A DNA stretch of 64,000 nt, taken from contig NC_083597.1 of the NCBI RefSeq assembly GCF_020882245.1, positions 63,156,152-63,220,151 of the forward strand, read 5' to 3'. The DNA comes from Rhopalosiphum padi (taxonomy: Eukaryota > Arthropoda > Insecta > Hemiptera > Aphididae). This document shows, one piece after another, positions 1 through 11,469 of the stretch. The position numbers were made by a program, and so were the translations under genes. The notes beneath the pieces were generated by a model. It saw nothing but the letters and a program-made list of their open reading frames with translations, did no database searches and had not been told where the DNA came from. The stretch's first letter is position 1, and every line of letters starts with the position of its first letter.

Positions 1-754
1 TAATGAAATAATGTCACGCGCAATTGTCTTGGAGTATAGTTTTTTCATATTTTGAGGAAGAAAATAATAAACAACAAACGATAAAAATCGTATAAATTTT
101 ATATCAATCAGTATCGATAATGTATCATGATATCATGATATATCACACATTACGTAGACCAAAGAATTTCGTAACAAACATATAGCTGCAGTAGAACAGA
201 ATGAAATCTTTAAAAATATGACATTAGGTATTAATATTCGCGTTTTAAACTTTCAGTATGATTTCCGTCATTTGCTGTGTATATTAATTTAATTATATTA
301 TTTATATATTCCACGATTTAAGTATTCGAGTGAACTAAAATTAATAAATTCCACACTACAACAACTACACAACGTTTCGAGTTAATTCTTAATAGTGTAA
401 TATCCTAGCTATATGGATTTATGTACACAAGTCATAAAATACTAAAAGTAAAGCGCCGATACGATTGGTATACATATTTTGGAACCGACCGCGATCTATC
501 ACGGGGTATATATATATATATTATTATTACTTGTATACGTACAAGGAGAGTTGATTGGTAGCGCAAAAGGGTACTTATTATTATGTTATTAATTATGGTA
601 TATTATGTTATAATATATATACTTCCGCTAAACGATGATCGCAATGAGCTGGCCCGTCACCCCCGCGAACCGCAGTGGCGATTGACACATTATATTGTAT
701 AAATGTGTACGCGTGAGCTGTGTGTGGCGTTTTAGTTTCTCCATAATAAACCAT

Positions 755-771
755 CACACACACACACACAC
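755..771. repeat. (CA)n microsatellite
   Basis: Uninterrupted CA dinucleotide run of about 17 bp. It generates a spurious translated frame on the minus strand. Confidence 0.9.
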
Positions 772-2366
772 TAATATACAGACATAGTCTGCATATTATA
801 ACACAGCGACGTGTCGTCATCATGTAATAATATATGCTAATAAAATATTATTATTATGCGTGCTCACAAGTCGCGCGCGCCATATAGTTTTTGTCACCGT
901 GGTCGTCAACTAGCTCTGTCCGGTCCTCATCTTTTTCCCATATACACACGCACATATATTATTTTCGATTATTACTATCGTCGTCAAATATATATATACA
1001 TACATAAAGAGTAGGTCTAAGCGATATCACACAGGACCCCTGAGTCGGGGTCGCCACCATATACGTACGCCGTTTCCTTGTCATTTCCTCATTACGTGAG
1101 AGAGCGAGTGCGCGCGAGCTAACCGTTCTTAAATATACGTACGTTGTTATTATTATTATTATTATATTAATATGCGTATGGTGATAAACGCTCGGCGCGT
1201 TGAAACAATCAATCACAGAACGCGGAAACTTTCGTTTAACACTCTATCCTCTCCGTTAGGTCGTCTCGCCCGACTCTGATTTCCTTCACCGGTATACCCA
1301 GCTGTATGTACATAGTAGTATGTACATTACGACGCATTATTGCGCTAACACGACATCACATCACAATAATTGTCATGGTTTAGAGCCCGGCTACAGTGGC
1401 AAGACAATCTAAGTCAGAATTTTGTGAGGCGGAATGCGGATCGAGTTGAAATCTCTTAAATAACCACCTAAAGAAAAATCAGGAATTATATCCATTTCGG
1501 CAAGAAAATCGACTCGTAAAATACCTAAGTATTAGAATTTAGAATATGTGTGCAAAATATAATCAATAAATAATAATAATATTATAGTGTATGCGTGGTA
1601 AACAAAAAGAAGTCCCTCATATAGTCACCTATATAGTACAGGAAACGGCGATAAGTACGGATTTTTAACCCAACCCCCTCTTATAACTTTTAAAGCCACG
1701 TCTGTCATATCTTGGAGAACAGACGTCATCGTGTGTATATAATATATAATAACAAATATATGCATATAATTTAAATATATATACATAATAGTATCTACCC
1801 CGCGATAACATATAGGTACCTACAGTTTTTTTGCAATGAGTGACGTAGTAATGTAGTACATAGTATTATTTGTAGTAAAGTATTAGTAGTAGTAAATATA
1901 TAGTAGACGCGTTTGGGGGGAATGACACACGCACGTCGGGGCAGCTGCAAGTCCTGAATGCGCGCTTATTTATATAAGTATGTATATGTATATAATATAT
2001 ATAAGTCGACAGACGGACCCCAACATGCATGTATATATACGCGCGTTTAAAAGTTGCAAATTTCCATCTTGGAGGACAGGGAGGAGGGCGACGAGACCAG
2101 TTTTCGGGAACCCTCCCGAAATCACGGGATGAGGGGGAAGAAATATTGTGTTGGGTTCTTTTGTGTGTGACGCGCGCCACGACTAGCTCTCCTATATATT
2201 ATATACGTATATACAACTCTCCGCGGGGCTTTCTGCACCGCACACCCCTTACGCTAGCCGTTTCATTAAGGACCCCGCCAAATTTAGCCTTTCTTTTTTT
2301 TCGTTTTTATTTTCCTATTATTTGTCTGACGTCGCCGTGTCCGCGTTTATGCTGCTGCACTAGGGG

Positions 2367-2374
2367 TGACGTCA
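2367..2374. promoter_or_regulatory. TGACGTCA, CRE-like site
   Basis: A perfect palindromic cAMP-response-element octamer, the class of site bound by CREB/ATF bZIP factors. It lies about 240 bases upstream of the small secreted-like ORF at 2,613. It is one of at least five perfect copies in the window. Function is inferred from the motif only. Confidence 0.35.
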
Positions 2375-2612
2375 TGCCCTACTAACTTACATCCCTTATA
2401 TATACCAGCAGCAGCCGTCGGCGGTGGTGGAGGCCCAGCAGACATCTGCCCTTAAACTTGATTCGATCTCATTTTTTTCCCCGACACGCGACCATTGAGC
2501 GGCGAGTATTCACGCGAACAATAACGCGATCGCGCGCGCATCTGCGAGACCGATAAACTTAAAAATAAAAAACTATATCAAAGTAGATCAATGTCGGACA
2601 CTCGAGCTTCGC

Positions 2613-2846
2613 ATGATGGATCGCTATTGTGCAGCAACAGCGCTCCCCACCGTAATCATGTATATATACATATTATTATGTTGTTATACAGTGCTAACCG
2701 GCGGAGACGCGCTGTCGTCCACGGAGATTTTACGGGACAATAAATTTTGCGTAACCCGCCACCGCGATCCGGAGTCGATAAAATATAATTATCAAACGTT
2801 TCACGTACAAAGCGACTTGACGCGTTTTATTGCTCTTGCTATATAA
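2613..2846 (+). CDS. Possible small secreted protein, 77 aa, unrecognised
   Basis: The frame opens with two ATG codons (MMDRYC). It continues through a hydrophobic stretch (VIMYIYILLCCYTVL, about residues 14-28) followed by GGDALSS, which reads like a signal peptide with a cleavage site. The remaining 45 residues are polar and mixed in composition (for example ILRDNKFCVTRHRDPESIKY) and use G/C-ending codons unlike the AT-rich flanks. An AATAAA lies at about 3,011, some 165 bases after the stop. Alternatively TTATTATGTTGTTATACAG ending near 2,690 is a good splice acceptor, and the second half would then be a terminal exon. No family is recognised. Part of the hydrophobic segment comes from a TA-rich run, so chance remains likely. 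Confidence 0.25.
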   Translation: MMDRYCAATALPTVIMYIYILLCCYTVLTGGDALSSTEILRDNKFCVTRHRDPESIKYNYQTFHVQSDLTRFIALAI

Positions 2847-2849
2847 TTT

Positions 2850-4195
2850 TTCTATAATCAATCGTCGCGGCAATGGTCTGTTGTTATAATAGTACTTATT
2901 AGTATACTTTCAAGCGCTTTGAGGTATCGTCAAATATTCCATATCTAATACCGTTGGGGGCTATATAATAGAATATCTATACTGAATGTTTTGGGCGCCG
3001 GGCCGCTTTCAATAAACGAAAACGTAAAGGTGTTATAATGGTATATGAAGAGTAATTACCGGTTATACGGTGATGTGCGGTATGTATATTACATTAGTGT
3101 AGACGCGCATACGTATCATTATATGTAGAAAAAATACCATCATGACGCGCGTGTGCCGGTTTCTATAAAAGACATCTGCCACGTTCGGGAAGGCAGATGC
3201 GGACTACTCGTACATATATACACACACATAATATATTATTATTATTATTATTATACATATATACGAATATCGCACACACCCTTTCTTTGGAGGCACCCCC
3301 GTGGGTCAAAAAACAATATTCCGTACCTACACTTCGTATTCGTCGTCGACGTCGCCGCCGCCGAACACACACATGCACAATATAATGACCTGTGGAAAAT
3401 AATACGGGTACAACGACCCGAAAAGTAGTCCGTCCGTCACTATATATGTACATAAAAACCCTTTTTTCTTTTCTTTCGCCTCGGTATCGATTTTGCGGGT
3501 ACTATATAAGATGTTTCTTGCAGCTCAACGAGGTGTCTTCAAGACATCTGCAAGTGTCGAGGTGACACATCTGCTCCTGGTTTCGATATAGAACGGGTGC
3601 ACGCGAAAAGGGTTTAGCGAACAAAACACACTGCTGGAAAGGCACTCGCACTCCACCCGCGAATAACGATAACAATATAATATATATATTATTATAATAC
3701 AGCCGTGCATATATCGACGCTTCCGATCGACGATTTGGCCACGTCCAGATCCAGCAAACACCGGCCGACGAAACGACGGCGTATGCGTATTGAATTGTTC
3801 GTTTCCACACAAAGGAAAAAAATTCGCATAAAGAGAATCCTTACAAGATCGTATACATATGTATAAATAACTACTGTATATTATATTCCTGTAAAGAACG
3901 TGAGAAAGAGTGTCTCAGAAATTCTCACATAAGATCAATAATAAAATATCGTCTACCTATAACTTGTATGCAATGGAGACAAATAATATTGCATATTTTT
4001 TACGACAATTTTTCGTAATATTTTTTTGAAAGATGTCAAGCATACACGTGTGGCTAAGAAAAAATACGGATTTCCTTCCCACAGCGGCTTTGTCAGTCGC
4101 CTTTCACGCATATATAATATATAGCTAATAACGATGATTTTTCCCTTTTCGTTATATGTATCCATTTATTGTTGTTATTATTATTATTATTTTTT
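2850..4195. other. Intergenic stretch with simple repeats
   Basis: No supported gene. It contains an ATT trinucleotide run at 3,235-3,253, a short GTC/GCC-rich patch near 3,340-3,365, and a moderately GC-rich patch at 3,490-3,800. Overlapping frames on both strands in that last patch show no consistent coding signal. The stretch ends in the pyrimidine tract that forms the acceptor at 4,202. Confidence 0.45.
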
Positions 4196-4202
4196 TTTAC
4201 AG

Positions 4203-4404
4203 CGCGCTACGAGTCAATTCCCGTAATTAAACAAGTAATTACTCGTGGCAGCAGCAACGGCAGTCGTTAATAAGTGTCACTTGTTTCTTTTAAACAAATG
4301 TCGTCACCGTCCTATAACTACACGAGCTGGTTTTCTAACGAACGAACAATGGTGACCGGTCTATTCGTATATAGTACACGATCGAGGCTGCCACAGTGCC
4401 ACAG
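4203..4404 (+). other. Exon-like segment, 5'UTR plus first coding piece
   Basis: The left border is a very strong splice acceptor: an ATT run, then TTTTTTTTTACAG ending at 4,202. The right border is a strong donor, CCACAG followed by GTAAGG (intron from 4,405). All three frames have stops in the first 95 bases, so that part could only be untranslated. From the ATG at 4,298 (context AAACAAATGTC, close to the insect start consensus) one frame stays open to the donor: MSSPSYNYTSWFSNERTMV and 16 further codons, 107 nt, ending with two bases of a codon. The peptide is not low-complexity and matches no family I recognise. If the frame ran on unspliced it would stop 54 bases after the donor. Confidence 0.3.
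4298..4404 (+). CDS. Candidate first coding exon, unrecognised
   Basis: This is the coding part of the exon-like segment above: 35 codons plus two bases, from ATG 4,298 to the CACAG donor. A second in-frame ATG lies at 4,349 (ACAATGG context). The phase fits the exon-like segment at 8,315, whose first base would complete AGC (Ser). The idea is supported only by splice consensus, start context and phase; no homologue is recognised. Confidence 0.25.
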
Positions 4405-4409
4405 GTAAG

Positions 4410-7400
4410 GCACACGAGGAACTTTTCAATCGAGCGGCGTATATATAGGCGGACATGACCTCGGGTTTCCTGAAATTCTTTCCGCAACTACTCGCATGTA
4501 CGCATGTGTATGTGTATGCTCGCCGATTGTGTCGTTCTGCCAATCAGACGACACTACTATATATTATATACACAGCACTATTTACTCAGACCAGCGTTTT
4601 CTACTTCCGTTTTTTGTGTCCGTACCGGAAACCGCGCAAAGGATTCAAGGACCGCTGACCACACGCGTAATCATCGGGCCCGGCCCCGTTGCCGCCGCCG
4701 CCTCTGAACTTCGCGTCTCTGCCAGACCCCTTCCGTGCCACTATATATATATAATATATATGTATAATGTACATATATTTATTATACACCGAAAAGTACC
4801 GCACGATCTTTTTTATTATATGTTTTTTCTCTCTGAACGTAATATACCGATTATACACGGATGCGGTACCGAAACGGAAACACACCTCCGGCTGCGTGTC
4901 CTTATTATATTCATCAGTTCCTGTAGGCTAATTATAATACCATCTAGCGCGCAGGCACACATAAACACAGCGATGGTTGAAATGGTTCAGCGACAGCGAG
5001 GAGTTAACAATAAAATAATAGACTTGTTAATAAAAACGTACAACTAGGTATTTCAAATAATCAAATGTGTGTATGTACATATCATGTACTAATCTATAGT
5101 GACCATCAATTATAATAATATTATTATTACGAAAACAATTGCACGTTTCTGAAAGTATGCGTGAACTCGCAACTATATGCGATGTCGGTGCGATTTTTTA
5201 ACAGATCGAAAAAGGAATAGAAAATCGAGATCGTAGCTGCTGTTGCGGTTTTATCATCGCGTGTATTTCACTTATCTACACAATGCGTATTTTTGTATTA
5301 TATTATTATAATTATGGCGATCAACCGAAGAGACAAGTAATACGATTTATTGTATTATCGCGTGATGCAATCGCAGAATGATGGTGTTTGGCAGGATACA
5401 AATTTACTAACCTAAACTTATTCCGGATAGATTTGAGAATTATCCGAAAAAAAATAACTACTGGACCATAGTTCCGTTTGCTGAACTACGACATAGGTAC
5501 CTATAATATTATGTACCTATGATATATTATTGTATACAAATTTTACGAACAATACTCGTAACAGATTGATATCGGCGAAATCACTATACTACAGAGTAGA
5601 GCGATTTATTGGCAGACCTTCGACATCCGTTCGTAAACAATATCGTAATATATAAATCATACGTCATATTGTGTAACACAAAAACCTCGGTAGAAAATAC
5701 TTACCGAAAAATCAGGTTTTTCGAAAAACCACTTGGCGGCGATTTGTATCGTTACAACTGTATAATATATATTATAAGACGTAACATTTTCGGCGAACAC
5801 GTCGCCCGATTAAATTTATTGGCTCCTATTATTACATTGTAATAATCACGAGGATGTTTATGGATTTATCCAGAAATATGCAGTCAGTTTTTCTAAAGAT
5901 ATCCGGAAAAACTTGCGAACAAATAAGTAACATATACATCTACCGATCGGGTAAATAACGCTATTGGGGGTGAGTGTTGTTATTATTACCCGCGCGTGAA
6001 CAAGAGTGACCGGTAACGCTTGTTTGACGACAAATCGGCGGACAAGTCCAAGAGTATAATAATATGATATAATATACGCGAGTCTTGGGTGTTTTATAAT
6101 ACATATTACGCGTTATAATACCTATACATACAATGCGCGACAATGATCGCCGATAGCGAACGTAGTACTACGTACATAATACTTATTCGCGGCCACAAAG
6201 CGCACGTGCTGAGCCATTCGGTCGAATTCTTTAGATAATAATAAAAAAAGAAGAAACGTCCCTATCGTCGGGGCGGCATTTATCACGATCGCGTAATTTA
6301 TTTTAGCACCCGCGTTTGTTGTCCGCTCGATGGTACGTGCGCGTTCGTCATTGTGCGGATTGCTTGTTAAACGCTTGTTACGGACATAGAACGACAATAT
6401 AAAATAACAATAATAGTAGCAAAGGCGGAGGCGAAAGAAAAAAAACGTGTCTTTACATTTATGTTTTGGCTGACGCGCACTGTGATACAATAACTCGTAT
6501 AAGAGTGCGTATCTATACCTATATACGTATGCAATTCTACCGCTGCAGGTATAACACGTATATTGATAGACCGCAATAAATCGTCGAGGATTATAATGGC
6601 ATTACGACAACGAACATATTATTATTTAGGTACCTATATGAGGAGAATCTGCACGCGGGTGTTATACAAACACAGACACACATAGCATATATATATATAT
6701 ATTAAATATATATATCATGTAACGCGCTTGCATGTCCGTTGCCCGATATAACGATATAATGTAATATGTATAATATAATATAATACGGGCCGTGCGGTGT
6801 CCACGAATATTCGTGAGGTATGTACTGCACGTAGCACGTCTACATACAAGCGAGACAGTCGTTAATACGACACTCCGGGGTCCCGAAGAGACGTCTCAAT
6901 ATTTTATATTATAATATGTACACAGTACACAGAATAAATACTGTAAAACGAAGATAGTTTCTGCGAAATCGAGTAAAAACCATAAATAAATCTTCGGGAA
7001 GGGCGCAGATGCGTAGGTATAGTATAGTATATTTTCACTATATGAATCGAATGAACAAAATATAAGTTATAGACCAAAATAAATAACGCTAACATTTCGT
7101 TAATAAACAACGCTTTAAACAAAAAAAAAACAATCGGTTTGAAGTAATAGAGATTATTTACACTTTACAGAATAGTAAGATGTAGTATACAATTTATTAG
7201 TAAACTCTAGGGGAAAATGGAAAAAATAATTTTAAATTCAATATTTGACTAAATTCTGGCATAAAATAATGAATGAAAAAATAGTAAATATTTGTTGACG
7301 GAAAAACTGGTCATTGCTTTAAAAATTACTGTGCTTGTACTGTCATACCTATCAACAATATGAATAATTCTTTATTTTCAGTTCTGATATTTATGTGTCC

Positions 7401-7650
7401 AAATAATATATAATGTTGTATTTTAATATTGTAAGAATCCATTTACAGTTAAAATTAAATAATTTATTAATGTTCAGAAAATTATAATTATAAAATATAA
7501 AAATGTTTTGCATTAATTTTGACCTCGTGTAAAAAAATTAAATAACTATTTATCATTTAAATCTATTACTTAAATAATTATTTCGTTTGAGTGATGTGTA
7601 GAGTAAATGTTCAAACAATATAGGTAATTAATTGTAATATAGTTTTTTAC
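4410..7650. other. Non-coding region, AT-rich with short GC patches
   Basis: The 183-codon frame at 4,496-5,047 is mostly translated TA and CA runs and is rejected. A hairpin with arms CATAGGTAC and GTACCTATG lies around 5,492-5,520. TAGGTACCTA palindromes are at 5,494-5,503 and 6,627-6,636. Bases 7,100-7,650 are strongly AT-rich. No gene is supported; if the exon at 4,203-4,404 is real, this would be its first intron. Confidence 0.45.
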
Positions 7651-7773
7651 GTGCTTTTAGCTCGCATAAGAAAACAGGTTGCTTTTGTGCCGCAGGTATT
7701 GAGAAATAAAACCCCGTAGCTCAGAAACCGTTCCGGCGCCTCTACACCTTATTGAATAGATGTGCACCGCCGA

Positions 7774-7805
<32 letters not shown>

Positions 7806-7815
7806 TCGTCGTCGT
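7774..7815. repeat. (GTC)n trinucleotide repeat
   Basis: About 14 GTC/CGT units with one CAT interruption. The minus-strand translation gives poly-Thr, a repeat artefact. Confidence 0.9.
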
Positions 7816-8033
7816 GTAAAATGAATGAATGCAGTCGGGGCGCACCGTGCGTGCGTGACGACCTTGAGTTTCCTCCCAAGATCCCTACTCTCATACTTTT
7901 ATATTATTATTAGTAGTAAAAACACGTGTGTACGTGTGTGTTGTGCACCATGAATGGGGAAAGAACGCGATTCGGTGCATTAAGAAACAAACCAGCTGTG
8001 CAGACCGGTTTGACGTAGTCGAAGGAGTGTTTG

Positions 8034-8041
8034 TGACGTCA
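8034..8041. promoter_or_regulatory. TGACGTCA, CRE-like site
   Basis: Perfect CRE octamer in a mixed-composition stretch that also carries TTTGACGTAG 24 bases upstream. Function is inferred from the motif only. Confidence 0.3.
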
Positions 8042-8314
8042 TTATTATATTGTTAAATGGCAGTCTTCACGATTTCTGTCCTCCTCCCTCTTAGTTCAAG
8101 ACGACCTACTCTACATTTTCCCCCACGACGATGCAACCGATTTTTTTTCTGACGCCGTCGTAAAATCAACATGCTTTAATCCAAATGCATTGTGACATTA
8201 TTATATAAAGACATATTATAACGATCCACGCCTACAGACAGTGTTATTAAAATATGTAAATCAGATTTCAAATATCGCGATTTCTCTTCACTTATTTACG
8301 CGTGTATACTACAG

Positions 8315-8400
8315 CTTTCAAGTGATTATTGAATCGGCGTTTTCCGACCGGGATTTAACGGAGATACCGTGTACAAACACAGCGTATTATTACGTTTTAG
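8315..8400 (+). CDS. Candidate internal exon, 86 nt, unrecognised
   Basis: The acceptor is ATACTACAG ending at 8,314, with a modest pyrimidine-rich lead (TTTCTCTTCACTTATTT). The donor is GTTTTAG followed by GTATAT, which is weaker than consensus. The open frame reads FQVIIESAFSDRDLTEIPC and nine more residues, a natural amino-acid mix. Entry needs one base to complete a codon and exit leaves one base. That matches the exon ending at 4,404 upstream and the segment starting at 15,689 downstream. If the donor is not used, the frame continues through a hydrophobic stretch (VLGILLLLNIIDGL) to a stop at 8,451-8,453. No family recognised. Confidence 0.2.
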
Positions 8401-8503
8401 GTATATTACTGTTATTAAATATTATTGACGGCCTGCGCAGCATGAAAGGATAAGATTGACGACGGCTGCTGCTGTGCGGCGGCGAGTCAACGGACAGTTC
8501 CGA

Positions 8504-8706
8504 TTAGACATATAGACAGCAGATGGTGGCGAAACTCCCTACAAGTTCGGGATTGGCACCTTTACACACAACGCGCGCGTCCACGTGCCCACCCTCGGAA
8601 AAAACCAAAACCACCTGGTCGTTGGCGGTGCGCTGCAGCTTGCCTACATGCTCGTCGTCATGCCCCTCTGTCTCCTTAAATGTGCACCGGTCGCCGCGGT
8701 AATTTT
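8504..8706 (-). other. Possible minus-strand terminal exon
   Basis: On the minus strand ATATTTGCTAG provides an acceptor, then a frame stays open for 66 codons to TAA at 8,504. It includes GHDDEHVGKLQRTANDQ and FSEGGHVDARVVCKGANPEL. The composition and G/C-ending codons look protein-like. However, a plus-strand frame of about 60 codons overlaps it, and stop codons are rare by chance in DNA this GC-rich. No domain recognised, no nearby polyadenylation signal found. Confidence 0.15.
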
Positions 8707-8817
8707 CTAGCAAATATCCCAAGTATATAATATAGTAAAAGGGTTGTGGTGCCGGGTGCACTGCAGAAATCGACCGAGTCGTATACACAATTATAATATA
8801 AAGAGGCGAGGCAAAGG

Positions 8818-8834
8818 GCGCGCGCGCGCGCGCG
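8818..8834. repeat. (CG)8 alternating tract
   Basis: Seventeen bases of strictly alternating G and C, a sequence with high Z-DNA potential and rare in such an AT-rich region. Confidence 0.9.
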
Positions 8835-8967
8835 AAAGAACTGAAGCAGCTATACCTATTTATATACAATGTGTGTTTGTGCGTACAACAATGTTTGCGG
8901 ATAATAATATAATAATAATTCTGAAATCCTATGGAGACCTGCAGACCTCACAGCACTCATTTCGCAA

Positions 8968-8975
8968 TGACGTCA
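8968..8975. promoter_or_regulatory. TGACGTCA, CRE-like site
   Basis: First of two perfect CRE octamers spaced 56 bp apart inside the GC-rich block at 8.5-9.2 kb. Confidence 0.4.
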
Positions 8976-9023
8976 CTGCAAGACCGACCGGGTGTTTTCG
9001 AGAGAGAGAGAGGAAAAAAGATT

Positions 9024-9031
9024 TGACGTCA
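9024..9031. promoter_or_regulatory. TGACGTCA, CRE-like site
   Basis: Second of the pair. It lies just after a GAGAGAGA tract and just before AGGGGGTGAGTTTT, which resembles a splice donor at about 9,038. Confidence 0.4.
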
Positions 9032-9189
9032 CAGGGGGTGAGTTTTGGGGGCACGCGTAAGGCACGTGGATAGTATATCTTTTGCCGAACAACCGGTTCG
9101 GATCGAAGAGGGAGTGCGAGAAGGGAGCGAAAACAGAACCGTATGGTCCCCTAACTCGAAGCAAACAAAGACCTTTTAACGGTTTTCTA

Positions 9190-10550
9190 GATGCATGTAT
9201 ATATTTAGGTGCCTACAAATAAAAAGGGCAGCGGTGGCTAGACTCTGCTGCAGCATTATTCCCTGCATGTGTGTACATTTACGATCTGCTTAAGTACAAT
9301 GAAAATATACGTGCGGGGAGGGGTCTTATACATTTTATTTCGTCCAGAACGAGCCGCGTGTTTTTCTATTCAAGATTGGATTTCACGGCGTGTGGCGTGC
9401 GCGTAATTATACATTTTGCTCGTCGTCCCCTCGCCTGAAAACATAATATTATATTATATTTATATCATATGCTGGTCAATAATCGACTCCCGGCATTTCA
9501 ATTGTTTTTTTATAGGTACAAATCGTCGTGCATTTTCACGACTGTCGATTCTGAGCCAATCATAACATAGTTATAGTATACTATATGAGTATAACGATTA
9601 TTATATATTCTGACGACGATAGAACGTTAATTATCGAATCGTTTTGTTGGTTATACGAATACATAAATAATAAGTGAACTGTTCTCGATAAACTTCTACA
9701 AAACGGTTTCGATCAAGGTTTCTTCCGCTCGGGACACAAGTTATATTAACCCCTCAACCATATTAAATTCTAATGAAAACACAATATGACGCTCGCTAAC
9801 GACAAAACACGGTGCAGAAAAACGCACACATACAAACGTTTCAGTTGTAGAACCGAGATTACCGCCGCCTCTCAATTTTTACTTATTTGCAACAGAGTTG
9901 AATAAACGTAATTATTGTTACATATTATATTCTACGAGCGCATCATACAAATGAAAAGAAGACGACGTAATTAATAAACAAATGACTACAATGGGACTTC
10001 GGCGGTCGGCTGCAGATCAAACAATTTCGCTCTCCGTCTTTAGCGCGTCATGCAATAATATAACGAGTAACGACCCTCTTTAATAATATCCGCGAGACGA
10101 TGTACCTACGCGGACTAATTGTTGCCTTGGGCGGCGCGGAAACCATCGTTTACCGAGTGACCGCCACCGAACGCGCTGTGCACATTTTATATAATATTAT
10201 CATTATTATTTTGTTATTATTATGTCTCCCAGCCGACGAAAACACATATTGTTGTCGTTATTGTGTTTTATTATTTACGTTTTCAAGAACGTGATGAAAC
10301 ATGTTTCGTTTATCCCTGACCCGACCCATCGTAATATGCACGCAGACAGCCGCCGATAACCGAAGTCATTAGGGTACACCGTGTAATTCGGCATTCATCG
10401 GTCTATACGTCCCGTTGGAAAGCAATTTTTTACATGACTGCGGCTTGTGCCCCGGCCCGGTAATATCTCGTTGATCGTTGGGCGCACGCGCGACGGACGT
10501 TTACGACTACGAAATTACACGTTTTAATTTCCGGCGGGACACGCGTCGGG
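9190..10550. other. Non-coding mosaic
   Basis: AT-rich DNA with small CpG patches. The 64-codon frame at 10,100 begins plausibly (MYLRGLIVALGGAETIVYRV) but dissolves into an ATT-derived isoleucine run. Nothing further is supported. Confidence 0.45.
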
Positions 10551-10556
10551 CACAAG

Positions 10557-10579
10557 ACACACACACACACACACACACA
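10557..10579. repeat. (AC)n microsatellite
   Basis: About 11.5 AC units followed by imperfect ACACATAC units to about 10,600. Overlapping translated frames are artefacts. Confidence 0.9.
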
Positions 10580-11376
10580 AACACACATACACACATAGCA
10601 CCGCACAGGCGAGTAGGCGACACTCCGACTCCGTATAGTACACACACGCTGACGAGCGGGTATCACGAGTGGCCAACAGACCATAAGAAGACGCGGTTCC
10701 GGTTGTATCATCGAACGTGGTTATAAAACAACAATAATATTCCATCAAGATATACCCCGTAATTAATTTTCCATCCCGTTTCGTTTGACAGTCCGTCACA
10801 GGAAACGCGATAATGACACCGACAAACCATAATAATATAATGTAGGTAAACGAGCGGCCACCTAGACGCAATACGATGTAAGCACCGAATAGTATACTGT
10901 ACACCACTCGATGATAATATAATATACTTTTTATAACTTCTTATTCGCGACAAAACGTATAAGCTGTACACTAAACAAATAATGAAAAAAAAATAATTTA
11001 AAAGAATGTGCCCGCTGCAGAGAAGTACCCCCGCTTATATTTGCCTGTACATAAACTATTATTATTATTATTATAACGCTATTGATGTGCCCGGAAACTG
11101 GACTGGTAGGAGGAGAGGGGATAAGGGGAGAGGATTGAGCCTCAGTCTATATTATGTATATATATGTCGTGTATATTTGAATATTTCACGTCGACATAGC
11201 TGGTACACGTGTATAGGATATTATTATATTGTTTCCTTCTGACGGCATCTCGTTTCTATGCGCGCCTTTGCGAATTTAAATGACAGAACACTTAAACTCA
11301 TCTGCGGTGAAAAAAATTCCCGACAAGTTCCTTTGTCTTTTCCTCTTTCTCTCTCTCGTCTCGTCTCCGTCTCGAT

Positions 11377-11377
<1 letters not shown>

Positions 11378-11458
<81 letters not shown>
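11378..11458. repeat. Long (AC)36 microsatellite with TA tail
   Basis: About 73 bp of pure AC repeat running directly into TATATATA. It is the longest pure dinucleotide tract in the window. It is preceded by a CT-rich stretch (CTCTTTCTCTCTCTC) from about 11,342, giving a compound pyrimidine/AC tract. Frames through it on both strands are repeat artefacts. Confidence 0.95.
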
Positions 11459-11469
11459 CTGACAACCCT

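Larger units (their letters stand above)
1..2400. other. Non-coding mosaic, AT-rich with CpG patches
   Basis: No convincing gene is seen. The first 600 bases are AT-rich and include an 18-bp palindrome at 123-140. Between 650 and 2,400 short CpG-containing stretches alternate with TA, ATT and CA runs. A small hairpin with arms ATGTACATA and TATGTACAT lies at 1,306-1,327. Open frames here are short and made of translated simple repeats. A TGACGTCA site lies at 2,367-2,374 and a TATATATA box-like string near 2,398. These two could belong to a promoter for the small ORF at 2,613, but nothing proves transcription. Confidence 0.5.
8460..9180. promoter_or_regulatory. CpG-rich promoter-like block
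   Basis: A GC-rich patch between AT-rich flanks. It carries two perfect TGACGTCA sites 56 bp apart (8,968-8,975 and 9,024-9,031), CACGTG E-boxes near 8,584 and 9,063, a 17-bp alternating CG run and a GAGAGAGAGAG tract at about 9,002. This combination is typical of a promoter or enhancer with bZIP, bHLH and GAGA-type input. The regulatory role is inference. Confidence 0.35.

Noticed and set aside
4496..5047. 183-codon plus frame
   Set aside because: Largely translated TA, CA and CG words with no splice or composition support.
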